Assembly (NCBI GenBank): GCA_001600415.1
Contig: BCJX01000017.1
Coordinates: forward strand, 361,281 to 425,280
DNA from: Pascua guehoae
Lineage: Eukaryota > Basidiomycota > Tremellomycetes > Trichosporonales > Trichosporonaceae
Direction of reading: 5' to 3'
DNA length: 64,000 nt
The position numbers and the translations under genes were made by a program. This document shows, in pieces, positions 53,201 through 64,000 of this stretch. Each line of letters opens with the position of its first letter. Position 1 is the first letter of the stretch. The notes under the pieces are model-generated. The model made no database searches, was not told the DNA's origin, and was given only the letters and a program-made list of their open reading frames with translations.

Positions 53201-56200
53201 TGCTTTCGAAGCTGTTTTGGCAGAGAGGATGGTTGACGCGGGTGCGGTCGTGTCCTCGTCGCTGAAAGAGGTGCCCGTGCTGTTACGAGACGACGACCAA
53301 AGCAGCAGGGACGGCGGGGCGCCGACGGAATCGCGGTCGCGCGCGCGTGAGTCGTAGATGGGCGTGGCGGTGGGCGCGGGCGTGCCGCAGAGGGGAGTTT
53401 CGATGAGCGAGTTGGAGGACGAGGACGACGATCGGTCCGAGAGTGGGGGCGGGGGCGGCGCAAGGAACGACGCGGTGTTTGAGGATGAGGAGGGGGTGAG
53501 GGAGAGAGTATCGGTTCCGGCGAGCACGACCATGACCCAGGCAGGGGCAAGGGACGGTGATGGGCCGGAGGATAACGTTGGGTGGGCGGTGGGGGGTGAA
53601 GGCCAGGCGCAGCGAGTGCCGATTCCCGTGGTCGATGCGGGAAGGTATGGGGTGTGCCGGGGGTGGCGTTCGGAGGATTAGAGCGAGGGTGGACAAGTGA
53701 AAGAGCGACGATGGTGGGAGGACGACCAGTGAAGGAGGATAAAAAGATACGCGAGGACGGTAGCACGCGGGTGCGGTCGTGCGTGTGTGCGTGGGGTGGA
53801 ATGAAGACGAGGACGAGAATGGCAAAGTTGAGAGCCGGGGGGTGTGGGCGGATAGCGGATGAGCACGGCGTGTCCGAAGGGTTGAGTGGGGGTCGGGGGG
53901 GCGAGTGTGCGTGGGATTAAGGAGGAGGACGGGAATGAGAAGGAACGGGTGGGTTGGTGAGCTTTGATGTTCTCGAGCAGACGGCGCACGACACAACAGA
54001 CGTACAAGTCGAGATGGAATGCAAGTAGGATGAGGTGGTGGTCTGGGCGTATGCTAAGGCAATGTGTCCCAGCGCTGTGATGCGTCAGGACCACAAGTGG
54101 TTGGCCGGTGACAATGTCTTTGAGGAGAGCAAAGGGAAAGGGCCACCTGGGGTCCAAGGGGGAGGGGGGAGGCGGCAGCAGGCAGCAAGTAGGGACAACG
54201 CGCGTGCGCGCGCAGCAGGTAGCTTGGACAGTTGGGCAATGTGGCCTTGGTCTGTGTAACCAATGGAAGAGCAGTGGCAATGAGGGAGGGGAGGGCCACA
54301 GACAGGAGGTGATCAGGCGATTCACCACCAGTGCGCCTCTCAAAAAGCGCCTCAAAGCCAAAAATAATAATAAAAGGACCCGAGGGAAGATCACAGGCCG
54401 AGAGGAGAGGAGAGGGACGACGAGGATCGGGGTCTGTCAAGTTGTGCACAAGCCATGCAGTGTATGGGTTGTGTGGGTGTAGAGTGTGGACATTGCGCAA
54501 CGAGGCGCGCGTTGTGGGCACTAAGGGCAAACGCGTATCTCGCGCGCCATGGCATGGGATGGGTTTCGACATGTGCGTTCCAGAGGAAGTCGAGTTTGGA
54601 GCCGCCGCCACCAACTCACCTGTTGGGCCCTTTTTGCCTCGGTCACGGAAATCTTGCCAGTAGTGTCGGGCCCTGCCGCGGGGGAAAGTAGGTAACACAA
54701 CAAGAGGATCGAGCTTAGGGTGGAAGTGGAGCGTAATGACGGGTGCGAGAGGGGTAGACACACCAATGTGTTTGGAGTTGTCAGGAGCGAGCGACCGACG
54801 AGCCGTACGCAGGAACAAGAGAGGGTGAGGGGTGAGGGGAGAGCGAGGGAGAGGGAGAGAGGGGAAAGGGGAGATGACGGGTGACTGCGGGATGCCAACC
54901 TAGTCGACGACTCTGCGTGCGTGATGTTTCGAATAATGCGACGACGGCTTTTGGGCTTGCACGTTCGACGTGACCTCGCTTCTGTGCCGTGTGTGCCGTG
55001 TGTTGATTGATTGATTGCAGGTAGGTGGCTGAGGGGATTCGACGATTTCGATCCGCCCGCGATTTCCCCTGCTGTACGAGAACGAGAATTACCGGCTCGA
55101 CGAGGGTTTATAGAAAGGAGAAAAAACAATAGTGAATGGAAACTGTAGGCAAAAGGCAATGTTGATGGAATGGAATGGACACTGTGCAACGCAGGACCAA
55201 AGATGCAATGTCGCCGCTGGGTCGCTGGAAGAAACGAGGGCGGTGGTGAGGCCGGTGGCCAGGGAGGAGAGCCCGCCTGGTGGCCTTGTGGTGGCCGCAA
55301 TTGGACAGAGATGGGTCAAACGGTCAAACCCTCGAAAGCTGCACAGGTCGGTCGTATCGAGTGACGTTGGGTTTGACCGAGATGAGGGAGCATGCTACGT
55401 CGCTGACGGCTGCGACGCTCTGCTTCAAGCCAGCCAGCACCGCTCCGACCACATGCACGCACGCACGCATCCAAGCAAGCAAGCAGGCAAGCAGGCAAGC
55501 AGGCAAGCAAGCACACTGCCAGGGCGGCCCGAAGAGGGTCGTCAGGTGGCAAGGGGTGGATGCCAGCATGCCCCAGAGGGCCCAGGTAGCTAGGTAGACT
55601 ATACTTCGGGTCTGTCCAGCACAGGTTTGTGCGGCAAAGGCATAATCGAGCGCAAACTCTGTTCTTGCCCCTAGAGGAAATGCAAACCCCTCTTCTTGCT
55701 GGCTCGGCTGTTTAGCTGTTGCTCTTGGAGGGTGGTTGGTCTGTTGGTTTGGCATCTTGGGACGTCATGCCTGTGCCTGCCTGCCCATGTTACTTTGTCC
55801 GTTTGGCTTGGCTGCCCATCCCACTACCACAAACCCATCTTCCTTCGACCTCATCCTCTGGCCACTGGCCCCAATTCCCTTTCCCTGGCCGTTGGCTGCT
55901 GCTTTTGGGATTTTACCCTTTAGCAAGCGCCACCGGTGGTGGACCCTATTAGTCCCTGACCGAGGGGGTGACCACCCACCCCACCTGCCTGGGCCGGCCA
56001 CATCGCCTTGCTTGGCTTTTGGATCTTTGGCTTTTGCAAGCCGACTTGTACTCGGTTTTTTTTCATTGGCCTCGCCTCGTGACTCTTTTGTCTGTGCTTG
56101 GCTTTTGCTCCACGCCTTGCAATACATACATTTGTACCTATCGTGCCTGGCTTGCTTCTGTCCCTAAACTTTGTCACCCCTGTCTCACTCCAAAGCCCCA

Positions 56201-59200
56201 GCCGCACCCAATCCACTCGGCCCACTCTGTCCAGCCCCCAAGACCCTCATTTTTGCCTCGACCTGGGCCACTGTGATCGTCAAGACGCTGCTCGCATCCT
56301 GGGGTATATGAACGGCATGAACGGGCTCCTGCTCGATGCTCGGTGCTCGATGCTCTGTGACCTGACCTGTGATCCGCGGCCCAGCCCACCGAGCACCGAC
56401 ATGAACTAAAGAGTTCAGGTCGGAAAAAAAAAATACCAACGCCTCCAAGGCCTCGATGGATCGATAAACCGATGAAGATAGCTTTTGATGACCGCCCGTT
56501 CCTGTCCATGGCCAGTAGCGCATCAGGCCAGGCGGCCTGCTCATGTTGATCCATGGCCAGCGGCCAGCTGCCAGCCTAGCCTACGAGGCTGCCACTGCCC
56601 CCGCCCACTCGCACTCGCACTTGATCGACCGGACCGGAATCACGCAATCTGAGCCGTCGAGCCGTAGAGCAGTCCACGGCCGTGCATGCATAACAAACGG
56701 GAAGGCGGCAGAGGGGCAGATATTCGCGGCATTTACACGGGTCTGTTCGCTTCTGCCGGCTTCCAAGCCGTTGGCAGTCTCGTCATGAACACGTTGTGCG
56801 GGGAGACACAGTGCCTGTGCAAATACTAACAAAAACAAATCGCCAGCGTGTGGGTGGTCACCGAGCGCCTGCATGCAACTTTGACTTCATCGTCCATGCC
56901 CCACCCTCGCACCGGCATGCTGGGGATATTGCAGAGGTTGGGCTCCGTCTCCAGAGCTCAGACCATCAGACCATCAGACCATCAGAGGCTCAGTCCCACT
57001 CCAGATGTCGAAATTTACCCAGGACGCATTCTCTCGCCCTCGTTCAATCCATTTGGCCGTGGCCCGACCCAGCAACCTGGTCGGAACGCATGCCCCCTGC
57101 ACCAAGCCGATCCTCGAGCGCAGACAGCTCGGTTACATCGGCTGCCCCCGCTCAAACGTTTTGCTCATTGCTAAACCAAGCTGAAGCTGAGACCTGCACA
57201 AGCGTACCAGCAGCACCCCTGGTGCCTCACCCTGCCATTCGGTCCGTCTCAAACACCAAAGACCATCGTCGGCTGCCCTGCTCGCCCTGTCCGCCCTGCT
57301 CGCCCTGCTCGCCCTGCTCGCCCTGCCCGTGTCCGCACGTGCAATCCATCCGACGTGCTACCGCGCCGACGACGGCGGGCAATGATCTCCACCCACATCC
57401 CGCAGTCCGTCTGGGGTGTAGAGTCGAACTGTCTCCGAGTCCACTTCAAAGCCTGCCATAAGACTGCAAAGGCGGCGATCGTGTTCGTGACCGCCAGATG
57501 TGTATTCTTAGCCCATAGCTGTGGCGGTCTTCGACCTCGTCTGCCCGTCATGACGGACCGCCACTTAATTCCAGCACCTGCTGCGGCTGCTGCACGGTGT
57601 GTCGACGATTCCAGCCGACTGTCTAAGGGCTCGGGGGCCGAATGCCAAGCGCAGTCCCAGACGCCGTCATAGTGATACAGACCGAGCGTCGTCGAGCGTT
57701 ACAACATAATCGCCCTTGGCGAGTAAAATATCAATGATCTGGGCCGTCGTGGACGACGCAAACAAACTACGCGAGGCTGTACCGGTCGCGCGGTTCGCGT
57801 GGCCCACGCAATCGTCGGATTACCGGGTTGCTGAGGGCCGTCTCGCCTCGTCGTGGACGGCGGGCCTCCATGCGTCGCTCAAACTGCTCGACCACGTCAG
57901 AGACGGCTTGTGTGTCGACGCCAATCACCTGCGCCGCGGCGGTGACGACCACTTCAAGACCAGACGGCAGCGTGCCCGTCACGTCGGCGGCGTCGTAGGA
58001 CCGCAATGCCTCGCCAGGCATTAGTGGGAGCTCCTTATTCCCCAATGTCGCCTTTGGCGGCGGCGTCACGGTGACGGGCTCACGAGCTGCGGCTGCGTGG
58101 AATGCGGCCCAAGAGTTTGGGGAAGGAAACTTTGGCTCAGTTCGGACCACCGAGGGTAAAGGGAACGGCGCGCCACCTTGGTGTCAGCGACCGAAACACG
58201 GGGGCGATCAGTGGGTTCAGGTGTTACATACCCGGCCCATGCTCGCGGTCCTTCAGGAGCACGTCCTCGCACCGGTCCAGAAAACGATCAATGTCCTCTC
58301 CGTCCATGACATTGAAGTGTCTACGGTCAGTGCTGGAATCAGAGCATTTTTGCCGTAAAGGGTCCGACTACGCCATGACACATACTGCCTTTCCAGCTCT
58401 GCGCGTGAACCCTTGAGGACCCCACTTTCGACGCGTTGCTTGAGTTCTGCGACCCATTTGTCGCCACGAGACTGACCGAGCAGCGGGTCGTCCTTGAGCA
58501 GCACGACTCTTTGGTTGTCAGCGGGAAATCGTTTAAACGCGCACGCACCTCTCCTTGCCATCCAATCCATACGCCATTTTCATGACCACGACCCAGGCCG
58601 CAGCAATCGAGAGCTCGGGCATGACCACGTCATAATGCCTTCGCGACATGTCAACTGTAACGGGCTTGCTATTATCTGACCCGCGACGCTTGCGTTGATA
58701 GGGCTCAATGTCGGTATCAATGATTGACATGTTGGCGTCGATCAGCTCGAGAAAGCGCATCACCTGTGCATGGGTGACAGCTCCCGGGTCAGCGTACGCC
58801 CGACCTCGACGTAACCTACCTGTCCCTCCAAGCTCCGACAGCACATTCCAAGCTACTGGTGGAATGTTGATTTCCGGGATTGTCACGCCAAAGCGCTCGG
58901 TGAGGATACGCGCGAATCGCCGCGTGTATTGGAAGAGATATAGGGGTGCAGGACTGCGTTTCGGACAAAGCGACAGCTTGACGTCGTGGTTCATCCGTTT
59001 GCGCATCTCTTCGGGGACGAGTGTTGACGTACCAAAGTCGATGTACGGTATTTGGTTCGTATTTAGGGCGCTGCGGGTGTCAGTAACTACATCGTTTGCG
59101 GCAGAGCTTCTGTTACTGTTACAGCAACGGCGGATCGGCCCACAAGATGGATGAAGATCTCCATGCACAATGGCGCTGGCTTAAATCGAACGCGGACGGC

Positions 59201-62200
59201 AACCACAGCGACCCACCTTTCAAGACTTGTGTGGGTGAATGGTATACGAAGCACCCAGAGTCCAAGGACCAAACACACGAGCGTGTCCGAGACGCGTATT
59301 GGCCGTCGTCGTTTCCAGACCACTGGTTTCCCGCTCCTCTGCCTGTCACCTGTATCAACCTCGCGCAGTTCATCGTCGCTGTCGTCGGACAGCCTGGCGA
59401 GAGTGTCTGGATCGACGTCGGGATCTGAGCCATTTGACTCAATGTCGGATTTGCTGTCCTCATCTTCGTCGCTTTTAGAGGAATGATCAGTGTCAGAACC
59501 CGAGTTGCGTCTGGAGACGCTGGTGCTCTCCCTTCCTTTGGCTGCCATCGACGGGCCAGCGTAAGCAGGGGTCCCGTCGCGCGACGGCGCGAGACCCGGG
59601 AGTGGGGAGATGAGGAGCTGGTACGTCCACAGATCCCGAACAATGTGCTGGTGGGTCAGCCGCGTACAGCGATATACTACCCACCTCAAACACATCAGGA
59701 AGAGACCACAGCCGCTTCAATTCCTGAGTCTGGTACCGGAGAAGGAGCTGGAGACCTTGCAGTCGTAATCTTTCCGCAGGCTCTCCATGGAAGTCTACGG
59801 TGAGCAACGAGGTCTAAATTGTATCCCACTTACAGTCCCTATTTCTCCTGCCTTCTGTTTTGCGCTTGTTGACACGCGGGCCCTTTACCAATCGTCGCTT
59901 CTGGAGCGCGTGACCCGTGTTCTCCGCAATGAGGTTCTCGGAGCGGATACCCTTGTTATCAGCCGGGGTGTATCACGGTAGCGAGGACGTACCTGAAGGA
60001 TATGGCCTTCCTGGCATACGACGAGACCGGTCGACCCGTCCTTTCTCCACTTGCGCGACCCGCACGTGGGGCACTTCTTGGCCATTGTAGTGCTGTGCGT
60101 GCTGGGGTGACAATGGCAGTGTCAACAACTGGGATGACTACTTTACTGGCGGACCAGACTGTCCCGAAATACGTCAACACCAAACAGACTGAGCAGACAA
60201 ATGGTTGCCGGGTGGCTCGAAAAAGTGGAGGTCGTAGCCACGTGGGAATGACGGAATCAAAAATTTCCCCGCCGCCACTCGGTTTACTCTGTGCAAGAAA
60301 GAAGATTGTCACAAGATGGGGGGGTGGTCACCAACAACCCACCTACAACCAAAACGTCCAGAACAACGGACGACCACAGACATTCAAAATGGCCAAGATC
60401 AAGAAGAGGGGAGAGTCCGGAGCGGCCAAAAACTACATTACGCGTAACCAGGCGCTCAAGAAGCTCCAGGTGTCGCTCTCCGACTTTCGCCGCCTGTGTA
60501 TCCTCAAGGGTGAGTAGGGGGTTTGCGATGGTGTCCAAAGGGGAGGTTGTACGGGGTGTAGAAGGGGAATGCTGTAAAGTACGGGGTGATATGGAGGTGT
60601 ACTCTTTGTGAAAGGCGTACTCTGTGTGAACCAGCGACTGACAATCGTAGGCATCTACCCGCGCGACCCTCTGCACAAGAAGCGCGCAAACAAGGGCTCG
60701 TCTGCTCCTGCGTCCTTCTACTACCACAAGGACATCCAGTACCTGCTCCACGAGCCGCTGCTTGTAAAGTTCCGCGAGCACAAGGCGTTTGCCAAGAAGC
60801 TCTCGCGTGCTGTGGGTCGTGGCGAGTGGGCGCTTGCCAAGAACCTCGAGGCGAGCAAGCCGGTTGCGCGCCTCGACCACATTGTCAAGGAGCGGTATCC
60901 GACGTTTACGCTTGCGCTGCAGGACATGCAGGACCCGCTCAACCTGGTGCACCTGTTTTCGACGCTGCCGACCAACCCGATCCCGGGCAAGACGCTCGTG
61001 CCGACCGAGGTGATTGCCGAGTGCTCGCGTGTAGTCAACGAGTGGAAGGTGTGGGCGATCCGCACGCACTCGCTGCGCAAGGTGTTTTTGGGCATCAAGG
61101 GTGTCTACTACGAGTGCGAGGTGCCCGGCCACGGCGGCGACCTTGTCAATGTGCGCTGGCTCGAGGGCTACGAGTTCCAGCAGCACGTTCCCCACGACGT
61201 CGACTTCCGCGTCCTCTTGACCTTCCTCGAGCTGTACCGCACACTCATCTCGTTTGTGCTCTACAAGCTGTACACGGACGAAAACCTCGTCTACCCCCCG
61301 CCGCTCGACGTTGAGCAGGACGAGCGCGGCGAGACGGTCGGAGCGTTCCGGCTAATTGAGAACAAGACGACGGACGCGACGGGTGCGGCGGGTGTGTCGA
61401 AGAAGGCGGTCAAGCGCGCGATCAAGGGCTTGACCGAGTCGGGTGCGGGTGCGGGAGCAGCAGCCGACGACGACGATGTCGAGATGGGCGATGCCGAGGA
61501 GGACAAGTCCGCGGCCGAGGAGGAGGAGTTTGTCGAGCGGCCATCCAAGGCGGGTGCCGAGGTCGAGGACGTTGCGGGATCCGCGCCGCTGCCGACGTAC
61601 ACGTCGCTGCTGGCGTCGTCGGGCCCCTCGAGCTCGCGCTCACAATTGCTCTTTGCGCCGTACACATTCTACCTGTCGCGCGAGACGTCGTCGCGCACGT
61701 GGGAGTTTGTCATCCGCGCCTTTGGCGGCAAGGTCGTGACGTCGCTCACTGCGCCGACGCCTGCCAACGCGCCAAATGCCGACAGCATTACGCACGTGCT
61801 CATTGACCGGCCGATGACCGACGAGCGGCGACGCGAGCTCGAGGGCGGGCGGAAATGGACATGGGTCCAGCCCCAGTGGGTCGCCGACTGTGTCAACCGC
61901 AGCAAGATTCTCGGTGCCGACGAGTACGGCCCCGGACAGCTGCTCCCACCCCACCTGAGCCCGTGGGACGGCGAGGGCGAGCCCGACAGGCCATGGTTGG
62001 AGGACAACGCCGAGGGCGCTACCAACACGGCTGCTACTGTCGAGGACGCCGACGACTCTGACGATGACGAGGAGGCCGAAAAGACAGAGGTCGAGTACCC
62101 CCCAGCGCTCCTTGCGGCCGCCCGCAACCCCTCGGACCCGACCCTCCTCCACGCGGCCGAGCTCGAGGCCGAGGCCAACGGCACGGCCCACGCCGCCTTC

Positions 62201-64000
62201 CTCACGCAGCTCAAGGAGGCGACCAAGATCCACGGCGTCGCCCCCGCAGCCAAGAAGGACGCCAACGGCCGCGCCGACGAGGACCTCCGCAAGATTATGA
62301 TGTCCAACAAGAAGGCAAAGCTGTACGAAAAGATGAAGTACTCGAACGCCGAGCGCGCCGCCGAGGTGAGTCGGGCGTGGATGGTTTGCCGACAATGGCT
62401 GCCCCGCTGTAGAGTCAAGACCACAGTGAGACTAACCCCATCAGAAGGAAAAGCTCGAGACACGCCGCAAGGCCATCGACAAGCGCAAGCGCAAGGAGGC
62501 CAAGAAGGGCGGCAAGGCGTGAGCGGAGATTGTGCGCAGCGGACTGCGAGTCGGCGCCAATGGGCGCCGAGAGTGCCCCGTGAGCGCGAGCGGCGCGAGC
62601 GACGCGGGGCCCGGCGTGAGCGAGCCCCGGCGCACGCGTGCCGGGGGCTCGCGTACATCTGTCCTGTGCGAGGTGTCTGGGGCCGGGCAGATCGGACACA
62701 CCGACGAGGATCAGGGACGGGGCCGGGGACGAGGACAGGCGAGCGGCTTTCATTGATAGAGTTGGGACCCAGTCGGCGGGTCGCCCGAATCATGCATGTA
62801 TACCAAGGACTCGGGACTGAGGGCGCGCAGGCTAGCGCGCAGAATGATGTGCATCTGGTATCTGATAACTGGTGTCTTAGTGGCCTGCGTGAAACAAGGA
62901 GCCACAGATTGTGTCGTGCTTGGCGGCCTGGGGCCATCCGGGGCCGTCCGCTACAGATCCACTGCACGTACTGACCATTGGCGATTGGGCCTGCATGCAA
63001 TTGGAGACACGGACAAGACATGCAATGCACGCTGCAGACGGCGACAGCACGCGTCGCATGCTCATCGGCCGTTCCGCCCGCCCACATGGAGATACTTAGG
63101 AGTCAGCCTCGGCGTGTTCGGCGCCCTCGCCCACATGCCACGACGCGTTTGAAAATCCCCCCGCTGAACGGGAATTTTGCCATGTCATGCCGGCTTGATT
63201 AATAGTCAATCCTCGACAGGAACGGGAAGAATGCACAGGTGAACGGGAACTTTGGTTCTGGGGTACTTTGCTTGGCGACTTTACTTTGGTACTTTGGTAC
63301 TGGGCTGGGGGCTGGGCTGGGGGCTGGGCTGGGGATGGGGCTGGAAAAAGGAGTGAACGGCGCCAGGCTCAACGTCATCCAGTGGCGCAAATGGGACAGT
63401 GGCGGGGCGAGCCCCACGGGCCCTGCCTCACTGCTGGGCTAGCAGACATTGCTCAATTGCCTCGGCAAGTCGGCGCGCGGCATGGAAACGCGAACACTTC
63501 TGGTAGCTGGTCGCATAGTCTCCTGGTGTGGTGTGGTGGTTCTGGTTGCACGTGTGCAGGTACAAACGGGTATATCCGCCAGTGTGCCACTCGGCGCACG
63601 CGACCGACACTCGCCTGCCACCCGCGCGCCACCCTCTGCTGACATTTCGATATCGGCCAAGTCGCCGGATCCCACTACTGGCAACAAACCATGGAGGGGG
63701 TAACCATGAGGTCGCCGTGCTAGCTGCGAGCGCCAGCAACGAGCTAGTATAAGAAGGCATGGGGGGGGGGTTGTCTTCTCCCACCACTGATACGACTGCA
63801 AGGATGACTTTTACAAAGGAGCAGCTGGACGAGATTGTTGACAAGGTGAGTAGCCGCGTCTGCGCGGGGGTTAGGGCGGGTACGCGTCCCCTCCTTGCCA
63901 GCTTTACGACCATCCCCAGCCCGCGACCCTCTTCCACCCTCAAGACCTCCAGCCCCAGACCCCCAGACCCCCAGACCTCTCCCCCCCCCCCCCCCCCCCC

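Overview
The window looks like nuclear DNA of a basidiomycete yeast, most likely a tremellomycete close to Trichosporonales. This is an inference from GC-rich codon third positions, genes cut by many short introns (down to 37 nt), CTRAC branch sites sitting only a few bases from the acceptor AG, and the gene set itself. No bacterial, viral or organellar gene block was seen. The sequence is a draft assembly: there is a 40-base N gap inside an intron, long poly-C runs, and a probable one-base homopolymer error inside a coding exon.

Layout. 1-5060: the 3' end of a PAM2-motif protein, a Nup35/Nup53 nucleoporin and an F-box-like protein. 5621-7633: an unusual gene joining an AN1 zinc finger to an aminoglycoside-phosphotransferase-type kinase. 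7634-15747: an 8-kb gene-free tract with four short inverted-repeat elements of one MITE-like family, several minisatellites and a 76-bp poly-C run. 15748-30426: MTD1 (folate metabolism), mitoribosomal protein mS35, a DUF4112 membrane protein, eIF3e and an amino-acid permease. 30427-36184: a second gene-poor tract holding an intron-containing tRNA-Asp(GTC). 36185-53533: a DUF4097-like membrane protein, PIF1 helicase, RPF1, an unknown type II membrane protein, the GPI-anchor protein PIG-F/Gpi11 and a 1,694-residue proline/serine-rich protein. 53534-57666: a third gene-poor tract. 57667-62522: a divergent pair, RNA polymerase I factor Rrn7/TAF1B and Pescadillo/NOP7. The right edge holds the first exon of one more gene.

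Several genes share a theme, ribosome production and translation: RRN7 (rDNA transcription), NOP7 and RPF1 (60S assembly), eIF3e (initiation), mS35 (mitochondrial small subunit) and the PAM2 protein (probable poly(A)-binding-protein partner). Two of them sit at short divergent promoters, RRN7/NOP7 and PIF1/RPF1. The rest are ordinary housekeeping functions without operon-like logic.

Exon coordinates were worked out by hand from splice consensus, reading phase and conserved protein motifs. Where total exon length divides by three and motifs run across junctions I regard the model as good. Nup35 exon 2/3, the middle of the 43454-44759 gene and the middle exons of Rrn7 are less certain. No standout new system was found. 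The points most worth checking are the AN1-kinase fusion, the MITE-like family, the GC-AG intron and RGG tail of eIF3e, and the very large introns of mS35 and PIG-F.
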